Positions 42,613 to 50,823 of a stretch of 64,000 bases of DNA are shown here, one piece after another. Where the stretch lies: the NCBI RefSeq assembly GCF_007747445.1, contig NZ_CP036425.1, forward strand, positions 434,001-498,000, in the 5' to 3' direction. The DNA is from Poriferisphaera corsica (lineage in GTDB: Bacteria > Planctomycetota > Phycisphaerae > Phycisphaerales > Phycisphaeraceae). A program made the position numbers and the translations under genes. The notes under the pieces were generated by a model. It had not been told where the DNA came from. It searched no databases and saw nothing but the letters and a program-made list of their open reading frames with translations. Position 1 is the first letter of the stretch, and each line of letters opens with the position of its first letter.

Positions 42613-43184
42613 AGGTTGGCTCACCCGCTTCTTATTTGATCGTGCTTCCCAAAGTTTCGTTGATAGCTGGTTTCTGAGGGAACGATACTTCACACATCCC
42701 CCCGTAGGCAAGCGTGAGCGAATCTTTCAGGTGCACGGGAAACCGAGTTTACACAACCCTTCCACATCTTCCCAAACGTGCGCGCAAATCGATCGTTAGC
42801 ACACAAAGTTCATCAGTTTTGAGCCAAAACTTCGTCTTTAATCACTATTTTGAAGCATTCTTTGCCGTTTTGAGGTATTTTCTCAATTTTGAGAAAAATA
42901 CATTAACCCCAATACCCCTAGATGCTTGCCGCTTTTCCACAGCGTGTTTGTGCGCAAAACAGCAAAATCAATACGCGCGTTTGGGCGCACAAAACCGCCG
43001 TGAAATCCAACAGCATTGCCTATTTATAATGCAAAACCAAGCGCTTTCTGAGTCATCACACAAAATCTTCAGCATGCTCTGGCATGATGCTTGCGCACAA
43101 AAAAACGCGGCAGCTGATCGTTTTCAGACTGCCGCGAATATATTCAATCCACCAATGTTCGTCCTGCAACCCGCTCGAAAGCAT
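42613..43184. other. 572-bp gap with short repeats and a DnaA-box-like site
   Basis: TTTTGAG/A occurs at 42817, 42848, 42868 and 42887. GCGCA(C)AAA-type words occur near 42781, 42951, 42985 and 43093. TTTTCCACA at 42933 differs from the DnaA box TTATCCACA at one position. A 9-bp inverted repeat is at 42878-42897. A 181-codon open frame covers the area but has no recognisable domain and runs into the next gene. Confidence 0.45.
43098..43136 (-). terminator. Terminator of the SnoaL-like gene
   Basis: An 8-bp stem (43106-43113 with 43129-43136) plus an inner 4-bp stem, followed by seven Us on the minus strand. Confidence 0.8.
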
Positions 43185-43601
43185 CTACGAACAAGACTCA
43201 ACCATCATCTTATGCATCAATGCAGGATCAACATAAGCTCTCACTTTGAAAACTTTTAGATCGTCATCAAACTCCATCACCCAGCAATAAGTATTGCTCA
43301 TGGTCTTGTGCTTAAAATCCGTCGGCAACGATACCATCTCAACCACTGCAACATTCTCATCCAGATAAACACGTTCGACATGCAGCATCGCACCATCTTT
43401 AACATCTTTATTTACAGGTACGTACGCGCCACTGCGAAAAACCTTCTTTCCCTTGTAAGTCCCCGCAAATGCGTGCGAACCCATAATCGTCCATTCCACA
43501 TCGTCATGGACGTTCTCAAAGAACGCGTCAAAATCTGCATTCTCGATATGCTTAAACATCTGTTTTATAAGATCTTCTGTCAGTGTCATCTTTGTTGCCA
43601 T
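43185..43601 (-). CDS. SnoaL/NTF2-like small protein
   Basis: 138 residues from ATG 43601, where the sequence becomes family-like (TKMTLTEDLIKQMFKHIENA). FDAFFENVHDDVEWTIMGSH, followed by FAGTYKGKKVFRSG, is the opening pattern of the SnoaL/nuclear-transport-factor-2 fold, a cone-shaped ligand-binding or isomerase domain. Upstream codons to 43718 have a different look and are probably not translated. Substrate is unknown. It has its own terminator. Confidence 0.75.
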   Translation of the reverse strand: MATKMTLTEDLIKQMFKHIENADFDAFFENVHDDVEWTIMGSHAFAGTYKGKKVFRSGAYVPVNKDVKDGAMLHVERVYLDENVAVVEMVSLPTDFKHKTMSNTYCWVMEFDDDLKVFKVRAYVDPALMHKMMVESCS

Positions 43602-44121
43602 TTCAATGAAATCCGATCTGCAAGCATGCACCGCAATTGGAATTACCAATGGGTTCATGAACCGTAAAAACTTATAAATCAATGATTTAACACCAGAGGT
43701 AGCAGCCCGGCTGCTCATATCGCGTGGTAAATCGATGCTAACACAGACGGATACATCAAATCAATACAAATACTAGGCAAGCTTTCTGCAGGAGTTGGGC
43801 TTGAAGCTGAAAAAAAATAATCTACTTAACTTAATGCCCATAAATAACTTAAGTTCATTGAACCCGAATCTTTACGCGGGAGCCAATTTTATTTTCGTCT
43901 ACAAGCAATTCGGATGGTATAAATGTTTCTATAAGGATACATTTGAATATTCCGTATCCTCGCCGTGAATGTCACGACAAGATACAGAACTGGCGGTCTG
44001 GCGGACAGGTAAGTAGGCAAATAATCTTCTTACTCATTCAATGACAGTTGTTTGTATACAATAGTCACCAAACGAAATGTCCGTTGATCGAGCCGCAGCT
44101 ATACGATAATCGAGGTTTTCA
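43602..44121. other. 520-bp gap upstream of the alpha-mannosidase
   Basis: AT-rich, with no gene seen. A 6-bp hairpin AGCAGC-CCG-GCTGCT lies near 43702-43716. It must hold the divergent promoters. Confidence 0.5.
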
Positions 44122-47073
44122 ATGACACGACGTGCGCACTATGTCATTAGTACACACTGGGATCGTGAGTGGTATCAGCCATTCCAAGACTACCGTTTTC
44201 GCCTTGTCGAAATGCTCGACCAAGTGCTTGACGGTATCGAGTCCGGCCGCATGGTTGGTCCCTTCCAAACCGACGGACAAGCCATCATGCTCGAGGATTA
44301 TCTCGAAGTTCGGCCCGAAAAACGCGCACAAATCCAACAATTCGCAAGAGAAGGCAAACTCATCATCGGCCCGTGGTACGTTCTACCAGACGAGTTCCTC
44401 GTCAGCGGCGAATCACTCGTTCGCAATATCCGAAAAGGTCGAGCGCTAGCACGCGCGTTCGGCGGTGTGCCGGGCAGCGCCGGTTTTGTCTGCGATCTGT
44501 TCGGACATAACAGCCAGATCCCACAGATATTTAAAAACGGTTTTGGTATCAAAGCCGGCATGCTTTGGCGCGGGAACAATGATATTGATGTGCGGTTATT
44601 GAACTGGGTTGGCGCGGATGGGACGAAGTGGCCGTGCTATCGCTTTGGGTTTGATGGGTATTGCGGGTACGCGATGCATGTACGTCAAGCGCATCGACAT
44701 GATGTGGCTTTTGATGCGGATCAGGCTCGCGAGGATATCCGTAAGTTCATCGTTGATGAGGTGTTGCATACGAATCGGATCGGTGAGCCGGCGGTTGACT
44801 GCGCCCCTGCGGGCTGCAATATGGCGGTGGGCGCGAACGTTGCGAAGGCAGGACGTGAGGGATCGCCGTTGTTGGTTTTTGATGGCGGAGATCATCAGGG
44901 ATGGGATGAACAATTTTACGAAATACTACGAGATGAATGGTTTGGTCGTGTGGTGCGTGTGCCGTTAGGTGAGGGTGATCGTGTTGGAGATGAGGGACAG
45001 AGCGGGGGGAATGAGGCGGTTGAGTTGGTGCATAGTTCGCTGGATGCATATGTGGCGGATTTGGTGAATGCGGTGGGTGAGAATGGTGAATTTATTGATC
45101 GGGAAGTTGTGGGTGAGCAGCGTGAGCCGGGGCTGCATGCGATAGGTGAGGATACGCAATGGCATATTCCGGGGACGCTGAGTAGTCGGGTTTGGATCAA
45201 GCAGTGGAATGCGCAATGTCAGGCGCTGTTGACCCAGTGGGCGGAGCCTTTAGGTGTGTTTGGTGAGGCGGCGATTGGCCGCGAATATCCGAAGGGGTTT
45301 TTGGATGTTGCGTGGGAGTGGTTGTTAAAGAATCATCCGCATGATTCGATTTGCGGTTGCAGTGTTGATCGTGTGCATGAGGATATGAAGTTCAGGTTTA
45401 GTCAGTGCGAGCAGATTGGGGAGCGGCTGAGCATGGAGACGATGCGGGCGGTGACGAGTTTTGTTGCGGGTGAGGTTGATGATGGAGAGTTAAGGTTTGG
45501 TGTGTTCAATGGTTTGCCAAGGGCGTTGGATGAGACGGTGGAGCTGGAGTTGGATATCCCAGTGGACAGTGAATTTTATCAGTGTCACGCGGCTATCTTG
45601 AGGGAGCCGATTTTCCATGTGATTGATGGGGAAGGTCTTGAGGTGCCGGTGCAAAAATTGGGGATGAAGCTGAACCAGAGCCGGTTGAAGATCAAGAGCG
45701 TGAAGCTGGCGAGTTCGGAAAATGTGCACCGTTTGAAGGTTTCGATGCCGGTGAAGATTGGGGGGTATGGGTATGCGGCGTATACGGTGAAGAAGGGAAC
45801 TAAAGAAGGGCATGAACGGATGGGGATGGGGTTAGGTAGTGCGGATCATAACTGGCGGGCTGGGATGATGACGAGCGATCGGAGTATGTCTAATGGATTG
45901 ATAGAGGTTAGTGCGAATGGGGGAGGTTCGCTTCGGGTGAAGGATTTGGAGAGTGGTGAGGTTTACGACCGGTTGCTGACGTTTGAGGATGGTGCGGATC
46001 GTGGTGATGGTTGGTATCACGGGCCGAGCGTGAATGATGAAATATATAGTAGTGTGGGGAGTGGGGGGAATCAGGTGAGTGTTGTGGCGGACGGGCCACA
46101 TGTTGGAACGCTGCGGATGCGGACGGTGATGCGAGTTCCGAAGTGTTATATCAAGGGCGATATGGAATGCCGCAGTGAGGAGATGGTTGAACAGGTGATG
46201 GATAGTTATGTGACGATTCGTCCGGGGAAAAAGCGGATTGAGGTTGAGACGGTTGTGAAAAACGAGGCGAAGGATCATCGGGTCAGGGTGCTTTTACCGA
46301 GCGGCGCGAAGGGTGCGGAGACCTATCTTGCGGATAGTCAGTACGATGTGATTGAGCGTAAGATTGCGTTACGTGCGGATAATCATTTGTATCGCGAGCC
46401 TGAGCTTGAGACGAAGCCGATGGTTGGCTGGGCTGGGGTTGCGAATGGTAAGCGGGGGTTGGTTGTGCTGAGTGAGGGGTTGATGGAGTGTGCGGTGCAG
46501 GATAATGAGGAGCGCGTGGTGGCGTTGACGCTTTTTAGGGGAACGGAGCAAACGGTGATGACTGATGGCGAGCCGCGAGGACAGTTGCTCGGCAAGCTGC
46601 GGTTTAAGTACTGGGTTGAGTTTGTGGGTGAGGGTGAGATCAACCGTGAAGCGATGTGCTATCTGAGTCAGCAGTTGTTGGCGGGTGGTGAGAAGGGGAT
46701 TGGTTGTGTGCGATCAGCACATCTGGGGCTGGAGGATGTTGCGTTTTATCGTGGACGTGATGCGGGGCGGCGGGCGGATTTGCCGTGGCGTAGTGATTGG
46801 CTGGAAGCTGAGGGCGCGGTGGTGAGTGCGGTCGAGAAGCGTCAGGTTCAGGGGCGTGATGGTTTGGAAATTCGCATGTTTAATCCGCAGGATGAGAAGT
46901 CGTGTGCGAGGTTGAAGTTGAACCGAGATTGGATTGATTTCAACGATGCGGTGCTGGTGGATATGGAGGGGAATGAGGTTGAGGGTGCGATTAAGGTGGA
47001 GGATAAGGATCAGGTTGTGGTGATGTTGGGGGCGAAGGGGATTGTGACAGTGAGGCTCATCCTTCCCCTCTGA
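44122..47073 (+). CDS. Glycoside hydrolase family 38 alpha-mannosidase
   Basis: 983 residues, typical of bacterial GH38 enzymes. The zinc-binding start is ISTHWDREWYQ (His12, Asp14). The nucleophile region is FVCDLFGHNSQIPQI (Asp125, His129), and WLLKNHPHDSICGCSVDRVH carries a further zinc-ligand His-Asp. The C-terminal half is the beta-sandwich region with VETVVKNEAKDHRVRVLLP. It cleaves alpha-mannosidic bonds, probably in the cytoplasm as no signal peptide is present. Codons for residues 1-152 are balanced to C-ended; from residue 153 (44581) on they are strongly G/T-ended. The C-terminus is followed by C-tracts across the stop codon. Confidence 0.92.
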   Translation: MTRRAHYVISTHWDREWYQPFQDYRFRLVEMLDQVLDGIESGRMVGPFQTDGQAIMLEDYLEVRPEKRAQIQQFAREGKLIIGPWYVLPDEFLVSGESLVRNIRKGRALARAFGGVPGSAGFVCDLFGHNSQIPQIFKNGFGIKAGMLWRGNNDIDVRLLNWVGADGTKWPCYRFGFDGYCGYAMHVRQAHRHDVAFDADQAREDIRKFIVDEVLHTNRIGEPAVDCAPAGCNMAVGANVAKAGREGSPLLVFDGGDHQGWDEQFYEILRDEWFGRVVRVPLGEGDRVGDEGQSGGNEAVELVHSSLDAYVADLVNAVGENGEFIDREVVGEQREPGLHAIGEDTQWHIPGTLSSRVWIKQWNAQCQALLTQWAEPLGVFGEAAIGREYPKGFLDVAWEWLLKNHPHDSICGCSVDRVHEDMKFRFSQCEQIGERLSMETMRAVTSFVAGEVDDGELRFGVFNGLPRALDETVELELDIPVDSEFYQCHAAILREPIFHVIDGEGLEVPVQKLGMKLNQSRLKIKSVKLASSENVHRLKVSMPVKIGGYGYAAYTVKKGTKEGHERMGMGLGSADHNWRAGMMTSDRSMSNGLIEVSANGGGSLRVKDLESGEVYDRLLTFEDGADRGDGWYHGPSVNDEIYSSVGSGGNQVSVVADGPHVGTLRMRTVMRVPKCYIKGDMECRSEEMVEQVMDSYVTIRPGKKRIEVETVVKNEAKDHRVRVLLPSGAKGAETYLADSQYDVIERKIALRADNHLYREPELETKPMVGWAGVANGKRGLVVLSEGLMECAVQDNEERVVALTLFRGTEQTVMTDGEPRGQLLGKLRFKYWVEFVGEGEINREAMCYLSQQLLAGGEKGIGCVRSAHLGLEDVAFYRGRDAGRRADLPWRSDWLEAEGAVVSAVEKRQVQGRDGLEIRMFNPQDEKSCARLKLNRDWIDFNDAVLVDMEGNEVEGAIKVEDKDQVVVMLGAKGIVTVRLILPL

Positions 47074-47100
47074 TCCCCCCCTGATCCCCCCTGGTTCCCC
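47065..47100 (-). repeat. C-tracts with G-quadruplex potential on the minus strand
   Basis: Runs of 4, 7, 6 and 4 C at 47065, 47075, 47086 and 47097 straddle the stop codon of the mannosidase gene. Confidence 0.6.
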
Positions 47101-47233
47101 ACTAAAAAATCCCTTTCGGTAGTTACGCCTAAGAAAGTGGCTGCCGGAAGGTTTGGGAAGCATGTGCTTTGCACGTTTGAAGGGAAATGGAGGGGGTGAT
47201 TTTTGCAGGCTATTGAATTGATGAGTTGTTAGA

Positions 47234-47262
47234 CACCCCACGACCGGCGGTCGTGGGCTTGG
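47234..47262 (-). repeat. Dispersed hairpin repeat, copy D
   Basis: On the minus strand: CAAGCCC, stem ACGACC/GGTCGT, GGGGTGTC, then AACAACTCA. It is part of the four-copy family. Confidence 0.75.
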
Positions 47263-47368
47263 TGGTATTGCGGAAAGTTTGTTGAATAACGAATGTGATA
47301 TGAGCGGGGGGTCTGGTGATCGGTGAAGGAGGGAGGTGGTGGTACAGGGGAAGTGTGGGTGTGGAATT

Positions 47369-47398
47369 GGGGCAGGGGGAACAGGGGGGGGGAGGGGG
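47369..47398 (+). repeat. G-tract cluster with G-quadruplex potential
   Basis: Four runs of at least four G (4, 5, 9 and 5) within 30 nt, separated by 1-4 nt. Confidence 0.65.
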
Positions 47399-47580
47399 CA
47401 ATCTGCGAGAAAAGAGGGGACATGGTGGTGGAAATGATGATAATGAGGTGAAACAAAGGGGCAGGCGATACGTCTATTTATTAGAGGTGGGCGAGGGGAG
47501 AATGAGGGGGTGGAAATGAGGTGGGTGGGCGTGGATCGAGAATCTTGTAGATAGCCTGTTAAAGATAAGCGAGCTGAGCG

Positions 47581-49509
47581 ATGGAACAGAATGGTGGCAA
47601 GGTTTCGGAGGTTGTGCGGGGTGTTCAGCAGCGGCTGCGGATGATCGCGGTGGGGCGGATGAGCTATCGGGTGTGGCTGTGGGTGTTTGGTGCGATTATG
47701 GTGTTGATCGGGGTGAGCAAGATCACGGGGTGGGGGAGTGGGTATGTGAATTGGTGGATGGGCGGGGGGTTGGCTGTGGGCGGTGGGTTGCTGGCGGTGA
47801 TTTTGGGTGGTGTTTTACACCGGCGTGTGGATGAGCGACGGAGTGCGCGGGCGATTGATGCGCATATGGGGACGAAGGATTTGTTTTTGACGGCAAGTGA
47901 GATGGGAGAGGATGAGCGGAAGGTTTTTGAGTTTAGTGGTTTGGTGGTGAGGGATGCGGAGATGAGTGCGGGGGAGGTGCGGGTTGGTGAGGTGGTGAAA
48001 TGGGACCCGTGGTCGAAGATGGGGCGCGCGGGAGCGATGGGGTGTTTGATTTTGGGGATGGTGGCTTTTTTGCCGGAGCTGGATCTGTCGGGCGAGCAGG
48101 CGGTGGCTGAGAAAGCTGAGGCGGTGAAGAAAGAAATCGCGGTGGAGGTGAAGAAGGCGGAGAAGCGTGAGAAGGCTTTGGGGGAGAAGAAGTTGGATCA
48201 GGAGCTGAGTGATGAGACGTTGGCGAAGTTGGACGCGCTTCGTTTTGATTTGGAGGGGATGAAGCCAAAGGATCGGGCGGGGAACCGGCAGAAGTTGGCG
48301 AAGCACCAGGCGGAGCTAAGTGAGGCGTGGCAGGAAATTAAGAAGGCGAATTTGAAGTCGCTGCGGAGTGGTGGGTCGCGGATGGGCGGGCAGATGAATA
48401 AAGAGATGGCGGCGATGTTGAAGAAGCTGGATGCAGGTGATGCGGGGGATTTGGAGGCGGAGCTTGGGAAGATGGCGCAGATGGCGAAAGATATTCAGCA
48501 GACGAGCGATCCGATTGAGCAGGCTGAGAAGAAGGAAGCATTGAAGAAGAAGATCAAGCAGATGAGCTTGGTCATGAAGCGGAGCGGGAACAATACGGCA
48601 CCAGTGGCGAAGGCGCTGCAGAATGCGCTGAATCATGTGAATCAGTCGAACAAGGCGGGGATGAATCAGCAGGCGATGAAGGCGGCGCAGAAGCAGTTGC
48701 AATTGAGCCAGCGAGAAATGCAGCTCTTGCAGCAGCGGATGAATGATATGGCGGCGATGAAGATGGCGATGAAGACGGCGCAGGCGGCGCAGCAGCTCAA
48801 TCAGCAGCAGGGCGGTTTGAATGCGCAGCAGATGAAACAGGGGGCGAAGGGTGGCCAGGGGCAGCAGCAAGGACAACAGGGTAGCAAGCAAGGGGGGCAG
48901 GGTCAGAAGCAAGGGCAGGGCCAAAAACAGGGGCAGCAAGGCGGGAAGCAGAGTGGGCAAGGACAAGGGCAAGGCCAACAGGCCGGTGCGGGTCAGGGAC
49001 AGAATGGGCAGGGGAGTGGTCAAGGTGCGGGGCAGATGGGGAGTAGTCGAACGATTCGGCCTGATCAGAAAAATGGGGGTGAGGGTGGTGGGAGTGTGTT
49101 GGCGCTACAGGCGTATCAGCAGTGGTATCATCAACAGCTGAAGTTTTCGAACTGTAAGAGTTGTAGTGGGACGGGGTGTTCGGTGTGTCGCGGGCCGTTG
49201 AAGGCGGGGAATGGGGGGATGGGTGGGCCGGGGCGTGGGCGCGGAGGTTTGGCGCCGGAGAATAATGCGATGAAGACAGGGTGGAAGAAGGAGATGGATG
49301 TGTCGCAGTTTGTGAAGGGTCGGATTTTGCATAGTGAGAAGACGGATGAGGATGCACCGGTGGGTGAGGTGATCAAGGCGTACCGGCCGAAGGCGGGCGA
49401 GGTGATGCAGGATGTGAGTGAAGCGATTAAGCGGCAGGAGATTCCGCCGGGGTATGAGGAGGCGATCAAGGGGTATTTTGAAGATATGAAGGATGAGGGG
49501 GAAGAGTAA
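47581..49509 (+). CDS. Coiled-coil, Gln/Gly-rich membrane protein (DUF4175-like layout)
   Basis: 642 residues. Helices at about 31-47 and 58-79 (VWLWVFGAIMVLIGV, GGGLAVGGGLLAVILGGVLH) and a third near 145-162. Long charged, probably coiled-coil segments follow (AEKAEAVKKEIAVEVKKAEK onward), then a Gln-rich stretch and about 70 residues of GQ/KQ repeats. Near residue 525 a CKSCSGTGCSVC motif (C-x2-C-x4-C-x2-C, like a DnaJ zinc repeat) precedes a conserved-looking end. The helix-helix-coil-GQ-rich order resembles DUF4175 proteins, which sit next to MoxR/VWA operons in other bacteria, and this gene starts such a run. No function can be assigned. Confidence 0.75.
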   Translation: MEQNGGKVSEVVRGVQQRLRMIAVGRMSYRVWLWVFGAIMVLIGVSKITGWGSGYVNWWMGGGLAVGGGLLAVILGGVLHRRVDERRSARAIDAHMGTKDLFLTASEMGEDERKVFEFSGLVVRDAEMSAGEVRVGEVVKWDPWSKMGRAGAMGCLILGMVAFLPELDLSGEQAVAEKAEAVKKEIAVEVKKAEKREKALGEKKLDQELSDETLAKLDALRFDLEGMKPKDRAGNRQKLAKHQAELSEAWQEIKKANLKSLRSGGSRMGGQMNKEMAAMLKKLDAGDAGDLEAELGKMAQMAKDIQQTSDPIEQAEKKEALKKKIKQMSLVMKRSGNNTAPVAKALQNALNHVNQSNKAGMNQQAMKAAQKQLQLSQREMQLLQQRMNDMAAMKMAMKTAQAAQQLNQQQGGLNAQQMKQGAKGGQGQQQGQQGSKQGGQGQKQGQGQKQGQQGGKQSGQGQGQGQQAGAGQGQNGQGSGQGAGQMGSSRTIRPDQKNGGEGGGSVLALQAYQQWYHQQLKFSNCKSCSGTGCSVCRGPLKAGNGGMGGPGRGRGGLAPENNAMKTGWKKEMDVSQFVKGRILHSEKTDEDAPVGEVIKAYRPKAGEVMQDVSEAIKRQEIPPGYEEAIKGYFEDMKDEGEE

Positions 49510-49636
49510 TCGGTGTATGCAGGCGAGGGGGGAGTGGGGGGGAGAGATTGGATTATGGTGTGAGGTGTGTTTTCGTCTAACTGTTTGTTAGTGTTGGGTA
49601 TCGTTCTGAGGGTTTTAATGCGAAGGAAGTTGATTG

Positions 49637-50770
49637 ATGAAATTGTTAATAGTGATGCTGGGCTTGGTGATGGGTGTCGTGTGCGGGGCTGTGAGCGGTT
49701 GTGATGGGGGGAGCGTCAAGGGGAAGGGCGGGAAAGAGGTGGTGGTGTATTGCGCGCATGATTCTGTGTATGCGGATGCGGTGCTGCGGAAGTTTGAGGC
49801 AGAGACAGGGATTAAGGTGAAGGTGAAGTATGACACGGAGGCGACGAAGTCGTTGGGTTTGACGGAGTTGTTGATTGCGGAAAAGGATCGCCCAAAGGCC
49901 GATGTGTTTTGGAATAATCAGTTGTTGGGGACGGCAGATCTTGCATCTAACGGTGTATTAGAAGGTTATCAAGGTGAGGGTTGGGAACGGATGCCGGAGG
50001 GGCTGAAGGATAAGGACGGGTTGTATACGGGGTTTGCGGGGCGGTTGCGGGTTGTGATTTATAATACGGATCGGTTTCCAGAGGGGATACACGATAAGAC
50101 GATGTGGGATTTGTCGATTGGGGATTGGCCAGAGCGCGGGGCGATTGCGAAGCCGCTGTATGGGACGACGTTGAGCCATTATGCGGTGATGTGGGACTTG
50201 ATGGGGGAGGCAGGTGTGAGGTTGTGGCATGAAGATTGGCGGGAACGGGGGATTGTTGAGAAAGGTGGGAACTCGACGGTGAAGAATCTGGTGGCGAATG
50301 GTGTGTGCGACTGGGGTTACACGGATACGGATGATTTTTATGTGGGGAAGGATAATGGGAAGCCGGTGGGGATGAGTCCGGCTTGGGTGGTTAGTAACGA
50401 GACGGATTATCAGGATACGTATGCGAAGATGGTTAATGGGAAGGACAGATTTGATTCGCCGCAGCCTGCGGTTGGAGCGACGCGTTGGACGATTTGTATT
50501 CCGAATACGGTGGGCTTGATTAAAGGTGCGAAGAACGATGCGAATGCGAAGTTGTTGATTGATTATTTGTTGAGTGAAGAAGTGGAGTTGATGTTGGCGA
50601 ATTCAAAAGCGAGGCAGATTCCTTTGGGGGATGTGGATGAATCGAAGCTGAGCGATGAGGTGAAGCAGTTGAAGGAATGGGCGAAGGATGCTTACCCGAT
50701 TGCAGGGTTGTTGGAGGAAAGGAATGCGGCATTGAGATGGTTGAAGGGGAAGTATTTGGGTGAAGATTAA
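49637..50770 (+). CDS. Iron-type ABC transporter substrate-binding lipoprotein
   Basis: 377 residues from ATG 49637 (AAGGAAG upstream). Lipoprotein signal: hydrophobic LLIVMLGLVMGVVCGAV, then the lipobox SGC with Cys near residue 22. Mature part: VVVYCAHDSVYADAVLRKFE, GIKVKVKYDTEATKSLGL and ADVFWNNQLLGTADLASNGV, which is the ferric-ion binding-protein pattern (FbpA/FutA class). It delivers a ligand, most likely Fe(III), to the permease encoded next. The binding tyrosines were not assigned. The permease begins 53 nt downstream. Confidence 0.85.
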   Translation: MKLLIVMLGLVMGVVCGAVSGCDGGSVKGKGGKEVVVYCAHDSVYADAVLRKFEAETGIKVKVKYDTEATKSLGLTELLIAEKDRPKADVFWNNQLLGTADLASNGVLEGYQGEGWERMPEGLKDKDGLYTGFAGRLRVVIYNTDRFPEGIHDKTMWDLSIGDWPERGAIAKPLYGTTLSHYAVMWDLMGEAGVRLWHEDWRERGIVEKGGNSTVKNLVANGVCDWGYTDTDDFYVGKDNGKPVGMSPAWVVSNETDYQDTYAKMVNGKDRFDSPQPAVGATRWTICIPNTVGLIKGAKNDANAKLLIDYLLSEEVELMLANSKARQIPLGDVDESKLSDEVKQLKEWAKDAYPIAGLLEERNAALRWLKGKYLGED

Positions 50771-50823
50771 TAATGAGTTTTATAGATTTATGATCAAATT
50801 GATGAATCGGAGATATTGAAGGC

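Larger units (their letters stand above)
47074..47580. other. 507-bp gap with repeat and G-tracts
   Basis: Contains the C-tracts, hairpin repeat copy D and a strong G-tract cluster. Short open frames here are Gly/Arg-rich by-products of the G runs and are not convincing genes. Confidence 0.6.

Noticed and set aside
42714-43259. A 181-codon plus-strand frame in the gap after the TrmH-like gene
   Set aside because: No domain, mixed composition, and it runs into the convergent SnoaL-like gene and through its terminator.
47316-47519. A 67-codon Gly/Arg-rich frame
   Set aside because: Product of G-tracts; no ribosome binding site and no natural composition.
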